Shown in pieces: positions 1 through 10,197 of a stretch of 64,000 nucleotides of DNA. The notes below the pieces were generated by a model that was not told the origin of the DNA, did no database searches, and saw only the letters and a program-made list of their open reading frames with translations. Position 1 is the first letter of the stretch. Each line of letters opens with the position of its first letter. The stretch is taken from positions 45,394,714 to 45,458,713 of the forward strand of contig CM049320.1 in assembly GCA_026874595.1 (NCBI GenBank). The letters run 5' to 3'. The DNA is from Sipunculus nudus (lineage: Eukaryota > Annelida > Sipuncula > Golfingiida > Sipunculidae). The position numbers and the translations under genes were made by a program.

Positions 1-125
1 TTCACAGCTATCAGATTATTTCTAGATGTGCCTACTGACTTTGATGGTATCACATTACACTCATACCTGTTTGGTTGGTCAGCGTTTTTGTTAGCCCTAC
101 TCTTTACTGTTTTGGATGTTAATTG
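1..125 (-). CDS. Start of pol, in frame after the gag stop (partial)
   Basis: The gag frame continues for 41 codons without a stop to the window edge. The stop is followed by CAA TTA, so the context reads TAG-CAA-TTA, the same as the readthrough stop known from tobamoviruses. The last visible residues (SRNNLIAV) would suit the lead-in to an aspartic protease, but the catalytic DTG/DSG is not reached. Alternatively the frame is open by chance and pol begins elsewhere. Confidence 0.5.
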
Positions 126-1088
126 CTATTGTGTCCTTGAGCGACACACCCTAGCTAGGTGACCTATCTTGTTACAATGATAACAGTGAACCGATCTAGC
201 ATAGCACTCTGGGGCAAGGTGGTCACACTTACCACACCGGTGACATGTCTGAGGTCTTCCTGTAGTGGTAGGGCCTTGGCTGGATGGCTGATGAGGATCT
301 GGTTGATGGTATTGTCCCCTTTGCTGATGGTACTGTCTACCTGGATGGTGCTGCTGACGGTACTGCCTGCGTTGGTGTTGTTGAGGCCTGCGTTGATATT
401 GGTCTGCAGTGTCTACACTGGAGATTTGGGCTTGCAGGGTCTTCATTCCAAGGCGCATTTCGTTTAATGCTTTGGCCATGTCTGACATAGCGGAGCTATC
501 AGCGTTCTGGATGCTAGCCCCTAAACGTGCATATTTTTCAGCTTCCTGTAGCGTTTGTGGACTCTTCCCAATTACAAAGGCTTTGACTGATGGTAAGAGG
601 CCTCTGACAAGAATTTCAATGCGTTCCGCCTCTGGCTTGTTTAATTCTGAACAGAGTCTGGTTATTTCATTGATATACATGTCTATGGGTTCATTGGTAG
701 TTTGTTTACGGTCCACTAATTCAGCCACTTTTATCCTCTTCAGAGTTTCTGCGGTGTTGAATTTGATATTAAAGTGGTGGAATAGTTCTTGAATTTTGTA
801 TTTCACATCCCCGGACAAATCTCTGTACCAATAAATAGCTGATCCACTTAACATCAATGGGAAAAGTCTAACTTGGTCAGCTTCTTCAAGTTTCTTAAAT
901 GCACAATATTGTTTGAATCTTTCGATCCAGATCTGTGGGTCTTGTCGTCCATCAAAATGTTCAATAATACCTAGGTTCTGTGAGCCCATGGCACGTACCT
1001 GTTCTTGTAGTACCTGTTGTTCTGCCATGACTGCTAGGACTTGTTCTTGCAGCAGTGATGCTCTGGTGACAGGTCGCTGTAAATTCAT
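126..1088 (-). CDS. Gag protein of an LTR retrotransposon (Ty3/gypsy-like)
   Basis: Retrotransposon capsid/nucleocapsid protein that would package element RNA in cytoplasmic particles. The frame is open from 1154, but the first 22 codons cover the likely primer-binding site, so I start at the next ATG (1088, MNLQRP), giving about 320 residues. The middle resembles the Retrotrans_gag fold (FDGRQDPQIWIERF; then SGSAIYWYRDL). A Gln/Arg/His-rich basic stretch follows. The C-terminus has two CCHC zinc knuckles of form CX2CX4HX4C, starting CHRCGKCDH and CYHCNKIGH. It ends in TAG at 126-128, and the same frame stays open downstream to the window edge. No frameshift or internal stop, so this copy may be young. 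Assignment to Ty3/gypsy is from general gag appearance only; reverse transcriptase lies outside the window. Confidence 0.85.
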   Translation of the reverse strand: MNLQRPVTRASLLQEQVLAVMAEQQVLQEQVRAMGSQNLGIIEHFDGRQDPQIWIERFKQYCAFKKLEEADQVRLFPLMLSGSAIYWYRDLSGDVKYKIQELFHHFNIKFNTAETLKRIKVAELVDRKQTTNEPIDMYINEITRLCSELNKPEAERIEILVRGLLPSVKAFVIGKSPQTLQEAEKYARLGASIQNADSSAMSDMAKALNEMRLGMKTLQAQISSVDTADQYQRRPQQHQRRQYRQQHHPGRQYHQQRGQYHQPDPHQPSSQGPTTTGRPQTCHRCGKCDHLAPECYARSVHCYHCNKIGHLARVCRSRTQ

Positions 1089-1113
1089 TGTTGATCCATC
1101 CTTTTTTGTAAGG

Positions 1114-1128
1114 CCCGGCTCTCCACCA
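1114..1128 (-). other. Candidate primer-binding site
   Basis: Minus strand TGGTGGAGAGCCGGG. It begins with TGG, which pairs with the universal tRNA CCA end, and lies 26 bases before the preferred gag ATG. I cannot name the primer tRNA. Confidence 0.45.
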
Positions 1129-1178
1129 ATTAAGACCGGGATGGGGATCAGCACAACACCAGAGTTGACTTACATTTC

Positions 1179-1184
1179 TTTATT
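1179..1184 (-). promoter_or_regulatory. Poly(A) signal AATAAA in the LTR
   Basis: Minus strand CAATAAAG, between the TATA box and the primer-binding site. Confidence 0.55.
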
Positions 1185-1252
1185 GTACTTCAATATAACT
1201 GGCAAGAGGCTAAAGGCTGGTCTGGTCTGATCTGGTGGGGCTTACAACCCTA

Positions 1253-1263
1253 CCCCTTTTATA
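1253..1263 (-). promoter_or_regulatory. TATA box of the LTR
   Basis: Minus strand TATAAAAGGGG. A start site about 25-30 bases downstream (near 1225) would place the poly(A) signal in the R region, as usual in LTRs. Confidence 0.6.
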
Positions 1264-1444
1264 CCTGTCCAGAATGGGGCCAGGGTTCAAGCTCTGACTC
1301 CCTGCCATGGTATGCATAAAATTAATATTACAATATACAAGGTGACCAATAAGTAATGTAGAATCTGTAAACATCTTTCTGTTGACTAAATATAGTATAT
1401 GGGGTGACCAGCACTGTACAGCTTGTGACCCCTGTCATGCCACA

Positions 1445-1721
1445 GGAATGTGGGTACCCTGCTTACTCAGCCAGGGTCAGCTTCAAGGCGTGGCACTCAG
1501 TGCTGAATAGAATTTACTTTACAAGAATACTCTGTTCTATTTGCTTTATATTACATATATCTTCAAGTATTAACATTAATAACATATTCTATTAAATATT
1601 TTCAATAATTTAAGATTCTTTATAAAGATTATAATATTATAATGACTTTTAATCTTGGAAATTACTTACTGTGAGGTTAATATAGTTATTGGTCACATTT
1701 TCACTGGCAGCACATTTCATT
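1445..1721. other. AT-rich stretch without recognised features
   Basis: No conserved open frame and no match to the repeat families elsewhere in the window. Confidence 0.4.
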
Positions 1722-2230
1722 TGGTTACAGCACTACCCTAGGATCATTTCTGTGCGATATTAAACAATTTGGCCATATCGTTTCAGAGAAGAAGTTATTT
1801 GTAGACTTCAGTATAATACGGGCACTGATGACCCCCATACAAAAAAGGCTGATGCAGGTGGCGCCACCAATACCTCAATTTCAGATATGACTCATGTGAC
1901 TAACATTGGCATAAAATTTGGTGATGATCGCTCAAGCCATTTCTGAGATTGTAATTTTAGTATGCTTTTTTGGACAGATGACTAAGTTCAACTTCCTGTA
2001 ACTCGGCCAAAAATCACCGAACTTAAACCATTCGAACAAACTTGAGAGAGATTGTTCCAGAAATCATTTCTGTAAAATATTGGACAATTTGGCTGAACAG
2101 ATTCGGAGAGGAAGCTTTTTTTTAGCTTTTTCCCTATAAAATCTAAGAAAATGCAGTTAGCCAAAAATTAAGCAAAATCCGATAGAGTTTTTTAGATGAC
2201 TAATTTTATTCATAAAATTTGATGATGCTA
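1722..2230 (+). repeat. Family B fragment (3' body without its tail)
   Basis: Matches the 3' body of the B copies at 28.8-29.3 kb and 37.4-37.9 kb: the GCACTACCCTAGGATCATTT block, the CTGATGACCCCCATAC block, a GGTGGCGCCACC palindrome and CTATAAAATCTAAGAAAATG. It stops where the A1 array begins, before B's terminal CACAGGTTCGC. Confidence 0.75.
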
Positions 2231-4143
2231 CTTTTAGGGCCCCATAGCTTGAAGGATATGGGTAACAAAGACCTAATTTCTGGTTTCCATGGAGACTTTT
2301 CATTGGTCTCTCAGAATGTCAAGAATGAAGATTCTAGGTCCAGTCTTTACGATTTGTGCCCTGTTAATAGATGTTCACATTTTTAAAGGTCTCAAAAATA
2401 GAGAAAACAATTAGTAAAAATAAAAAAATACATGTGGCGCCACCAGTCTGCAGAAACTGATGAAACATCTCATGATCAATATGTATGCCATAAAATCATG
2501 ACCATCAGTGATGTAGTTAATGAGATATTGAAATTTTTTTAATGAAATTTTATACTATTCTGGGGGGTACTTCTGGGCCCCATAGCTCAAAGGATATGGG
2601 TAACAGAGACCTAATTTCTGGTTTCCATGGAGACTCTTCATAGGTCTCTCAGAATTTCAAGAATGAAGATTCTAGGTCCAGTCTTGACAATTTGTGCCCT
2701 GTTAACAGATGTTCACATTTTTAAAGGTCTCAAAAATAGAGAAAACAATTAGTAAAAAATCAAAAAATACAGGTGGCGCCAACAGTCTGCAGAAACTGAT
2801 GAAACATCTCATGATCAATATGTATGCCAAAAATCATGACCATCAGTGATGTAGTTAATGAGATATTGAAGTTTTTGTATGAAATTTTTCACTATTCTGG
2901 GGGGTACTTTGGGGCCCCATAGCTCGAAGGATATGGGTAACAGAGACCTAATTTCTAGTTTCCATGGAGACTTTTCATAAGTCTCTCAGAATGTCAAGAA
3001 AAAAGATTCTGGGTCCAGTCTTTAGGATTTGTGCCCTCTTAATAGATGTTCACATTTTTAAAGGTCTCAAAAATAGAGATAAAAATTCGTAAAAAGTAAA
3101 AAAATACAGGTGGCTCCACCAGTCTGTAGAAACTGATTAAACATCTCATGATCAATATGTTTGCCAAAAATCATGACCATCAGTGATGTAGTTAATGAGA
3201 TATTGAAGGGTTTTTTTTATGAAATTTTTACTTTTCTGGGGGGTACTTTGGGGCCCCATAGCTCAAAGGATATATGTAACAGAGACCTAATTTCTTATTT
3301 CCATGGAGACTTTTCATAGGTCTCTTAGAATGTCAAGAATGAAGATTCTAGGTCCAGTCTTGACAATTTGTGCCATGTTTACAGATGTTCACATTTTTAA
3401 AGGTCTAAAAAATAGAGAAAACAATTCGTAAAAAATAAAAAAATACAGGTGGCGCTACCAGTCTGCAGAAACTGATGAAACACCTCATGATCAATATGTA
3501 TGCCAAAAATCATGACTATCAGTGATGTAGTAAATGAGATATTGAAGTTTTTTTTATGAAATTTTTTACTATTCTAGGGGTACTTTGGGGCCCCATAGCT
3601 CGAAGGATATGGGTAACAGAGACCTAATTTCTAGTTTCCATGGAGACTTTTCATAAGTCTCTCAGAATGTCGAGAATGAAGATTCTATGTCCAGTCTTTA
3701 GGATTTGTGCCCTATTAATAGATGTTCACATTTTTAAAGGTCTCAAAAATAGAGAAAACAATTCGTAAAAAATTGAAAAATACAGGTGGCGCCACCAGTC
3801 TGCAGGAACTGATGGAACATCTCATGATCAATATGTATGCCAAAAATCATGACCATCAGTGATGTAGTTAATGAGATATTGAAGTTTTTGTATGAAATTT
3901 TTCACTATTCTGGGGGGTATTTTGAGGCCCCATAGCTCAAAGGATATGGGTAACAGAGACCTTATTTTTGGTTTCCAAGGAGATTTTTTTATGGACCTCT
4001 CAGAATGTCAAGTTACAAGATTCTAGGTCCCTGTTATGATTTGTGCCTGGTTAACGGACAGACAGACAGACGGACAGACAGACAGACGACGGACAAAGAG
4101 TGATCGCTATAGCTCAGCATGACTGAAAGTCAGCTGAGCTATA
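2231..4143 (+). repeat. Family A1 tandem array with 3' end (338-bp units)
   Basis: The marker TTCTGGGGGGTAC recurs at about 2558, 2895, 3234, 3572 and 3908, a period near 338 bp. Each unit has a GGGGCCCCATAGCT segment, GATTCTAGGTCCAGT, ATTTGTGCC and most have a GGTGGCGCCACC-like palindrome followed by AGTCTGCAGAAACTGATG. The last unit runs into a CGGACAGACAGACAG microsatellite (about 4056-4096) and the A terminal hairpin (4115-4137). The family A head (ACAAG...GCTCAGCTG) is missing here. Confidence 0.85.
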
Positions 4144-4182
4144 AAACATAGTATCCGCAAAACTTCGTTTTGGTGGATACAA
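4144..4182 (+). repeat. Family D 3' end with terminal hairpin
   Basis: A strong hairpin spans 4151-4180 (GTATCCGCAAAAC, loop TTC, GTTTTGGTGGATAC), followed by AA. The same end, slightly diverged, closes the D copy at 33428-33458. The A1 3' end directly abuts it, so A1 seems to have inserted just inside the end of a D element. Confidence 0.7.
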
Positions 4183-4421
4183 TTATACAATACAGACCTA
4201 ATTTCTGGCATGTACACAGGAATTTTATAGAGGATTATTTATGGTAAATATGAGGGAAAACAGATGAGTGGTTTTGATATTAGGCAGTCCTGAAGTGTGA
4301 AAATAGGTTTTTAATAAAAAAATTGAGGTTTTTCCTTAATTTCTCAAATAAGTTTTACGGCTTGGTAGGAGATATAGGGGACATCTAACATTAAGCCGAA
4401 TTTTGGATTCCTAGGTCTTAT

Positions 4422-4427
<6 letters not shown>
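4183..4427 (+). repeat. Family A2 body, left of the LINE insertion
   Basis: Matches the A2 copies at 40800-41040 and 22636-22820 (CTAATTTCTGGCATGTACA; GTGGTTTTGATATTAGGCAG). It is broken at GGTCTTATGGTTTT by the LINE and resumes at 10107. Confidence 0.8.
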
Positions 4428-4465
<38 letters not shown>

Positions 4466-4477
4466 GCCTACTCATTA
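4428..4477 (-). mobile_element. Short poly(A)-tailed insertion within the LINE's left target duplication
   Basis: About 36 T plus 14 bases (AGGCCTACTCATTA), flanked by ATGGTTTT on both sides (4420-4427 and 4478-4485). This fits a severely 5'-truncated retrotransposed fragment. The alternative is a LINE 3' transduction. Confidence 0.5.
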
Positions 4478-4490
4478 ATGGTTTTAAATT

Positions 4491-4527
<37 letters not shown>

Positions 4528-5052
4528 CCATATTTTATTAGATAAACAAAATTGCATTTACAATAACATGCATAGGCATCACATTCACTATAGTCATGAA
4601 CAATCGGATAAATCTAGTGATCACAAAAAAAACAAAAAAAAAAAACTGTTTTGATTTTATAAATTACTGTATATAATAAATACACTGTACGACTCTTCGA
4701 TGATTGCATCTAATTACTGAATATGCCATGCATCTTTGATTACTTGTATTTAAGTACCAATTCTTACATATCTCACTGGAATATTTGGTCAATTAATACA
4801 TAAACAAAAATACATATATCCACAGTACAAGACACAAATATACACATACTACAGTCTCTTTGATATTCTTGTGCGCATTCCTTCCGGCGTTACCCTGAAA
4901 ATGTTTAGAAATTCGCAGTATTAATCACACTTTTATCTTTGATGTTTTTTTGTACATTGAGAGGTATAAATATGGTTATATATACACATCATATAAATTA
5001 ATCTATTCAGATACCTCATCAACAAGGACAATAATTTCAATCATTTGTGTTT

Positions 5053-8000
5053 TTATTCTCTACATGCAGTGTTAATCAGACATTTCAATGGAGCCCATTT
5101 AGTGTCGTGTTTTATAAGTTTTCCGTTCTTGACTGCAATATACCTTTCTGTCTGAAAAATATCTAAAATAAAGCGCTTAACGTTCATCATGTCTGGTTTT
5201 TGTTTTCCACATCTACTGATATATAAATATCTCTTTACTAACAAAGTAAAAAAATTTATCCACACTTCTTCGTGACAACCAAAAATCATGTCCTCAACTG
5301 ACAAATGAAATGATTGTTGGAGTGAACCTTGTTTTTTCAATTCATTTAAAATTTCCTCCCATAGAAGCTTAACAAAAATACACTTCCAAAACAAATGTAT
5401 CATAGTTTCCTTTTCAGATTTACAAAATGTACACTCATCTGATTCGATTACGTTTATCTTATAGAGGAAAGTATTCAGAGATAATCTGTGATGAAGGGTC
5501 CTAAATTGAAAATATCTGAGTTTAACTGATATTGTCGATTTAAATATATTTTTAAAACCGTTATATATGTTTTCATCATCGCGTATGTTTAATTCTGATT
5601 TCCATTTTGCTATGCTGCTATGTGGAGATTCAATTTTTCCTTTTATTAATTCGATATAAATCTGATTTGTTACTCTTTTCTTTCTCTCCAGTCCGTCTGC
5701 CTTGTACGTATAAGTCTTGGTTGTAGTTGTACTTTTACTTTGTTTTATTATAGTTTTCCATGTATAAGGGATAGAGTTAAGCAGACCTTGATAGCTTAAA
5801 AAATCAATCTTAACATTATAATGAGAACACATATCTGGATAGCTCATCCAAATCGAATCTGATCTTGTCTTACTCATTAAATCTGAGATATTTCTTATGC
5901 CTGAGTCGTACATATTCTTAAAAAATATTACTTGGCCGTTCCTTTTAATTTGAGAATTATACCACAGATACTGAGAAATTACGTCATCATATGTTTCAGG
6001 TTCACTATAGTTATAGATGCACCATGAGCGCAGAACATCATCCCAAAATTGAGAAGATCCACGCTCTAATTCTTTTCTATTTTCCACTGCTAAATTACAG
6101 TAAAACGATTGTTTGCCGAGCTTATATTTGTTTACAGCTAACATTTTCCATGCATCGTTATCTGGTTTTGAAAGTAATCTATTCACCCAAGATATCTTAA
6201 CTGCTGTATCATATGTATGCAAATGAACCATCCCGAGTCCTCCCTTATTTACTGGTGCAATTATTACATTTCTTTTAATCAGTTCCCTTCCCTTGCCCCA
6301 TATAAATTTATAGAGCATTTTGTCGACTTGAATTATAATTTCTGAGGGAGGAGTTGGTAGGACTGACATTAAGTAGGTGAACTGAGAAATAATAAAACTT
6401 TTTATGATCACAACTCTACCGATAGGAGTTAGATTTCTCTGTGACCATAATGTTAAGGTTCTTTTGATTTTTTCCACAACTGGGAGAAAGTTAATATTTA
6501 AAATATTTTTCAAAGAAGGTGTAATAGAAACCCCAAGTAAGTTTATCGGTCCATCAGTCCATGAAAGTCCCAACTTTTCAACAAAATGTTTTTCTACATA
6601 CTTTCCTCTGTTCATGGGCATAACAACAGTTTTGTCTTTATTAATTTTTAATCCTGAAATTGTTTTGAATTCGTGGAAAATATCCATCACTTTATCGATA
6701 CTTTTTACATCTTGGATGAAGAGGGCTGTGTCATCAGCATACTGAGTTATTTTATAAGTTTTATTTTCAACCTGAATACCTTTAATATCTTGAGTTGATC
6801 TTATCGCCTCAGCTAAAATTTCTACACTTAATACAAAAAGATATGGAGAAAGTGGACAGCCCTGTCGTACCCCCCTTGTAACTGGAAAAAAATCTGAATT
6901 GAAGCCATTATTTAATATACAACTGTTTATATTGTTATAAAGAGTTTTTACCATTGTTATAATGCTAGAATTAAATTTCATTGTCTCTAAAGACTTGTAA
7001 ATAAAATCCCATTCTAAAAAATCAAAAGCTTTTTCATAATCGATTGCCATTAAAAATGCCTTTTTATCATTATTACAACTGTGATCAATTAGTGTTAAAG
7101 TTTTATTAATATTTTCTCCAATGAATCTTTCATTTATAAATCCTGTTTGGTCTTCATGAATTAATTCTGAAATTACTTGTTTTATCCTATTCGCTATAGT
7201 TTTTGCAATTATTTTATAATCCGTGTTGAGCAAAGTTAATGGTCTCCAATTTTTTAAATATTGATGATCTTTTCCTTTTTTCGGAAGCAACGTGATAATG
7301 CCTTGTCTTTGTGTAAATGATAAATTTCCGATTTGAAAACTATACCTGATACTATCTAAAAGATATTTCCGTAAATCCTGCCAGAAAAACTTGTAAAATT
7401 CTGCCGGAAGTCCATCACTTCCGGGTGTCTTTCCATTTTTTAGCGATTTTAAGCTGTCAAGTAATTCTTGTTCTGTGAGATAGTCTGGCCAAGATTGTTC
7501 AGGTATACTTCTAACTTGTATATTGTGTTTATTTATGAATTCCCTAAGTTTGTCTATATCATGCGACGGGTCTGATTTGTAAAGTTTTTCAAAGAATGAT
7601 TTCTCCGATTTTAATATTTCTGATTTATCTTTGACGATGTCACCATTTACGTTGAGTTTATTAATAATTTTCTTATTATAATTACGTTTTTCCAAATTCA
7701 AAAAATATTTTGTGGATTTTTCGCCCTCCTCTAACCATCTGGCTTTGCTCCTTACCATGGCACCCTTTGTTTTATCTTCAATGAGTTTGTTCAACTTATC
7801 TTCGCTTTCTTTAATTTTTTTATCATTATCTTCTTGATTTATTAAGTTTTTTCTTAAAAATTCTAAGTCTTTCTCTATATTTGTTATCTCATCCCTTATA
7901 GTTTTTTGTCGTATTTTACTGTGGCATATACAGGTTCTTCTTATGGTCATTTTAATTGTTTCCCACAGTAATGACGGGTCTGTTCCTTTATTATCAGTTA

Positions 8001-8817
8001 CTGTGTCAGATATACACGTCTTTATTTTACTCACAAGCTCTGTATCGTTAAGTAATGATGTGTTAAGTTTCCAAAATCCTGGACCACGTTTATTCTGTTG
8101 GGTTTTAATACTTATATCTATCGCTGAATGATCACTTTTATACCCCGTTATTATATTTGACGTTTTAACTGATTCTAATAATCCTCTTGAAAGTAAGAAA
8201 AAATCTATTCTACTGGCTGTAAAAAACGGATTAGAACGTGACCATGTGTATTGTTTTCTTTTAGGATTAAGGTACCGCCAAATATCTATAAAATCTAATT
8301 CATCAACCCATTCATTTATTAGTGTAGAAACTCGGTTTGGCCGAGTGTCAGATATATTTGTTTTATCAAGGCTAGGTTTAAGAACTATATTCCAGTCTCC
8401 GCCTAGTAAATTATTCTCGTTACTTTTGCTCTCAATTTGATTAAAGATTTTAGAAAAAAACAGTTCATTTGGTGTATTCGGACCATATATATTGCTTAGG
8501 TTTAATCTCACATCATCTATAGTTATATCAAGTACAATAATTCTCCCTTCCTCATCCTTAAATATATCATGTATTTCATGTGATAAATTGTTCTTTATTA
8601 GTATCGCTACTCCCCTAGAATTGTGACTTCCATGATTGAATATTACTTTATGTCCCCATTCGGATCTCCATTGAACTGCAGTTTCTGCTGAACTGTGAGT
8701 TTCTTGCAACAAAATTATATCGTGTTTTTTATTCTGGAACCAGTAGAACAGTTGCCTTCGTTTAGCAGTATTTCTAAGACCTCTAACATTAAGTGACATT
8801 ATGTTTACAACACACAT
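5053..8817 (-). CDS. LINE ORF2: endonuclease and reverse transcriptase
   Basis: Intact 1254-residue protein that nicks target DNA and copies element RNA into it. The N-terminal apurinic-type endonuclease has SLNVRGLR (8-15), LLQETH (36-41), GGDWN (139-143) and SDH (228-230). A linker (about 300-450) leads into reverse transcriptase: NGKTPGSDGLPAEF (461-474), AIDYEKAFD (591-599), RQGCPLSP (651-658) and the catalytic YADD (693-696). A C-terminal CX2C...H...C zinc motif (CTFC, MIHLFWKC; about 1129-1146) is as in L1-type LINEs. MSLN (residue 7) could be the real start. No stop or frameshift, so it could still be active in trans. The L1/Tx1 clade is inferred from the ORF1 type and endonuclease, not from a tree. 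Confidence 0.95.
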   Translation of the reverse strand: MCVVNIMSLNVRGLRNTAKRRQLFYWFQNKKHDIILLQETHSSAETAVQWRSEWGHKVIFNHGSHNSRGVAILIKNNLSHEIHDIFKDEEGRIIVLDITIDDVRLNLSNIYGPNTPNELFFSKIFNQIESKSNENNLLGGDWNIVLKPSLDKTNISDTRPNRVSTLINEWVDELDFIDIWRYLNPKRKQYTWSRSNPFFTASRIDFFLLSRGLLESVKTSNIITGYKSDHSAIDISIKTQQNKRGPGFWKLNTSLLNDTELVSKIKTCISDTVTDNKGTDPSLLWETIKMTIRRTCICHSKIRQKTIRDEITNIEKDLEFLRKNLINQEDNDKKIKESEDKLNKLIEDKTKGAMVRSKARWLEEGEKSTKYFLNLEKRNYNKKIINKLNVNGDIVKDKSEILKSEKSFFEKLYKSDPSHDIDKLREFINKHNIQVRSIPEQSWPDYLTEQELLDSLKSLKNGKTPGSDGLPAEFYKFFWQDLRKYLLDSIRYSFQIGNLSFTQRQGIITLLPKKGKDHQYLKNWRPLTLLNTDYKIIAKTIANRIKQVISELIHEDQTGFINERFIGENINKTLTLIDHSCNNDKKAFLMAIDYEKAFDFLEWDFIYKSLETMKFNSSIITMVKTLYNNINSCILNNGFNSDFFPVTRGVRQGCPLSPYLFVLSVEILAEAIRSTQDIKGIQVENKTYKITQYADDTALFIQDVKSIDKVMDIFHEFKTISGLKINKDKTVVMPMNRGKYVEKHFVEKLGLSWTDGPINLLGVSITPSLKNILNINFLPVVEKIKRTLTLWSQRNLTPIGRVVIIKSFIISQFTYLMSVLPTPPSEIIIQVDKMLYKFIWGKGRELIKRNVIIAPVNKGGLGMVHLHTYDTAVKISWVNRLLSKPDNDAWKMLAVNKYKLGKQSFYCNLAVENRKELERGSSQFWDDVLRSWCIYNYSEPETYDDVISQYLWYNSQIKRNGQVIFFKNMYDSGIRNISDLMSKTRSDSIWMSYPDMCSHYNVKIDFLSYQGLLNSIPYTWKTIIKQSKSTTTTKTYTYKADGLERKKRVTNQIYIELIKGKIESPHSSIAKWKSELNIRDDENIYNGFKNIFKSTISVKLRYFQFRTLHHRLSLNTFLYKINVIESDECTFCKSEKETMIHLFWKCIFVKLLWEEILNELKKQGSLQQSFHLSVEDMIFGCHEEVWINFFTLLVKRYLYISRCGKQKPDMMNVKRFILDIFQTERYIAVKNGKLIKHDTKWAPLKCLINTACRE

Positions 8818-9503
8818 AAAATTATGTAATCGAGAATGGTTTCATTTATATTTCTCAAAGTTATTAAAATGATTTTACCGATAACATACATTTCTGCCAC
8901 CCTGCACCACAGTGATATTTCATATAACAATATAATAGAATAATTTGGACGTGTTGGTGATGTAGAGGTGTCTGACATTAAGTTCAACCCATCGGTGACA
9001 CGGGTATTTGGTTGCTGTCCTTGTGTAACGCGCAGACACTCTAGTGTTGAAATAAACAAAAGTTTAACTGTTTGTTTTACAGCAAATGAATACAGTAACA
9101 TCAGCCATAATCGCAATATTAATGTATACTTATCTTCCCCAGAATACGCTAAACTTGAATGGAAACAATACATACTTACAAATGTAACAGAAGTACCAGC
9201 ACACAATACACACGCCAACAAGCTGGCGCTAAAAAAGAGTAGCAATGTTCGGTACAGACCAACTAACAAAACAATGTGGGGCCAACACGGGCCCCGCTGG
9301 TCCATTTTACCAGTCGGGTCGTATTTGGAGCCGCGCTCCAGAGGACCAGTCCTATTGTGTCACACACATTTTAAAGGAATTAGTTCATGTCGTCATCATG
9401 GAGCAGGATCTCTGCTGAATGAAAGGGGCTCTAGGCTTGTTGCGTCACGTATTTGTAGTTGTATGCATGCAACAGGCCACATAACTTGGAAGATTATAAA
9501 ATC
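8818..9503 (-). other. Long spacer between LINE ORF1 and ORF2
   Basis: 686 bases with no recognisable domain in any frame. Mammalian L1 spacers are tens of bases, so this is long; it may be a family trait, an internal promoter region or a captured insertion. Confidence 0.5.
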
Positions 9504-10086
9504 CTACTCCGAACAATTACCTGGGTTGAAGGGTTTTCCTTCGACGTAGAGCTGGCCATGCCAAAAGCGGACCCGTTTACCCTCATTGTAAGCTGCTTGC
9601 ATGTGTGGTTTTAGTTGTTGCTTTAGTTTGTAATCCCTCTGTGTCAGGTCCTCCACTAACCGAATGTTCGTGTTCGTGCACTTCTTCTTTGCAGTAAAAT
9701 ACATGTCTTCCCTGGTTTTTCTACTGAACATTCTGAATATAATATGCCTCGGACGTTGTCCTTTCTTTCCCACCCGGTGAGCGACCTCTATCTTATCCAT
9801 AACCTGTTGCATCGACAGGTCTTCAAGAATATTATTTTCAATAATGAATTTGGACACCTTTTGTCTGCAGTCTTCTGTTGAATCTGTCTCCTCAATGCCA
9901 ATAACCCTGAGATTCCATTCTCTGAGATAACGTTCGTGTTTGTTCAACTCCATGTCAAGTCTATTTTGCAGGTCTTTAATTGTTTTTTCTTGTGTTTGAT
10001 TGGTTTGTTTCAAATTGTCTATATGTTCGTTCAAATTGGCGATCTCAGTGTTTTGTACGGAGGTTTTGGCTGTATTTTCTTCGACT
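9504..10086 (-). CDS. LINE ORF1: L1-type RNA-binding protein, 5'-truncated
   Basis: Nucleic-acid chaperone of the L1 ORF1p type, which coats element RNA. The visible ~194 residues hold a coiled coil (EIANLNEHIDNLKQ...IKDLQNRLD), an RRM-like domain starting WNLRVIGIEE, RPRHIIFRM, and a C-terminal domain (RLVEDLTQRDYKLKQQL; VRFWHGQLYVEGKPF). The frame is open further, to 10205, but those codons belong to the family A repeat beyond the target duplication. The true N-terminus was lost on insertion. Confidence 0.88.
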
Positions 10087-10106
10087 GGTCTTATGGTTTT
10101 AAATTG

Positions 10107-10197
10107 TGCCACATCTACGGACAGACGGACAGCTAGACAGATGACGGACAGTGGACCACGACTATAGCTCAGATGACTTATAGTCAGCTGAGCTAAA
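10107..10197 (+). repeat. Family A2 3' end, right of the LINE insertion
   Basis: Continues the A2 copy broken at 4427: GTGCC, a CGGACAGACGGACAG microsatellite, then the A terminal hairpin and GAGCTAAAAA. With the LINE removed the two halves join as in the A2 copy at 41030-41169. Confidence 0.85.

Larger units (their letters stand above)
1129..1444 (-). mobile_element. Probable 5' long terminal repeat of the gag-bearing retrotransposon
   Basis: On the minus strand this stretch has LTR parts in the right order: a TATA box (TATAAAAGGGG), about 70 bases later AATAAA, then a primer-binding-like site just before gag. The outer end is a guess based on TGTGGCATGACAGGGG starting at 1444. The inner end, next to the primer site, is not a clean CA. 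The partner LTR is outside the window, so identity of the two ends cannot be tested here. Confidence 0.5.
4492..10086 (-). mobile_element. L1-superfamily LINE retrotransposon, 5'-truncated
   Basis: Non-LTR retrotransposon in reverse orientation: poly(T) 4492-4524 is its poly(A) tail, then 3'UTR (4525-5052), ORF2, a long spacer, and ORF1 cut at its 5' end. The right flank has GGTCTTATGGTTTTAAATTG (10087-10106). The left copy of that 20-mer is split into 4414-4427 and 4486-4491 by a small later insertion. The host DNA is a family A2 repeat that continues on both sides. A 20-bp duplication and poly(A) tail are typical of target-primed reverse transcription. Confidence 0.9.

Noticed and set aside
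159-792. Plus-strand frames opposite gag
   Set aside because: Shadows of the gag coding strand.
2231-4000. Regularly spaced palindromes as a CRISPR-like array
   Set aside because: 338-bp tandem units with no unique spacers, in a eukaryotic genome.
8968-9549. 193-codon plus-strand frame
   Set aside because: Antisense to the LINE spacer and the end of ORF1; no domain.
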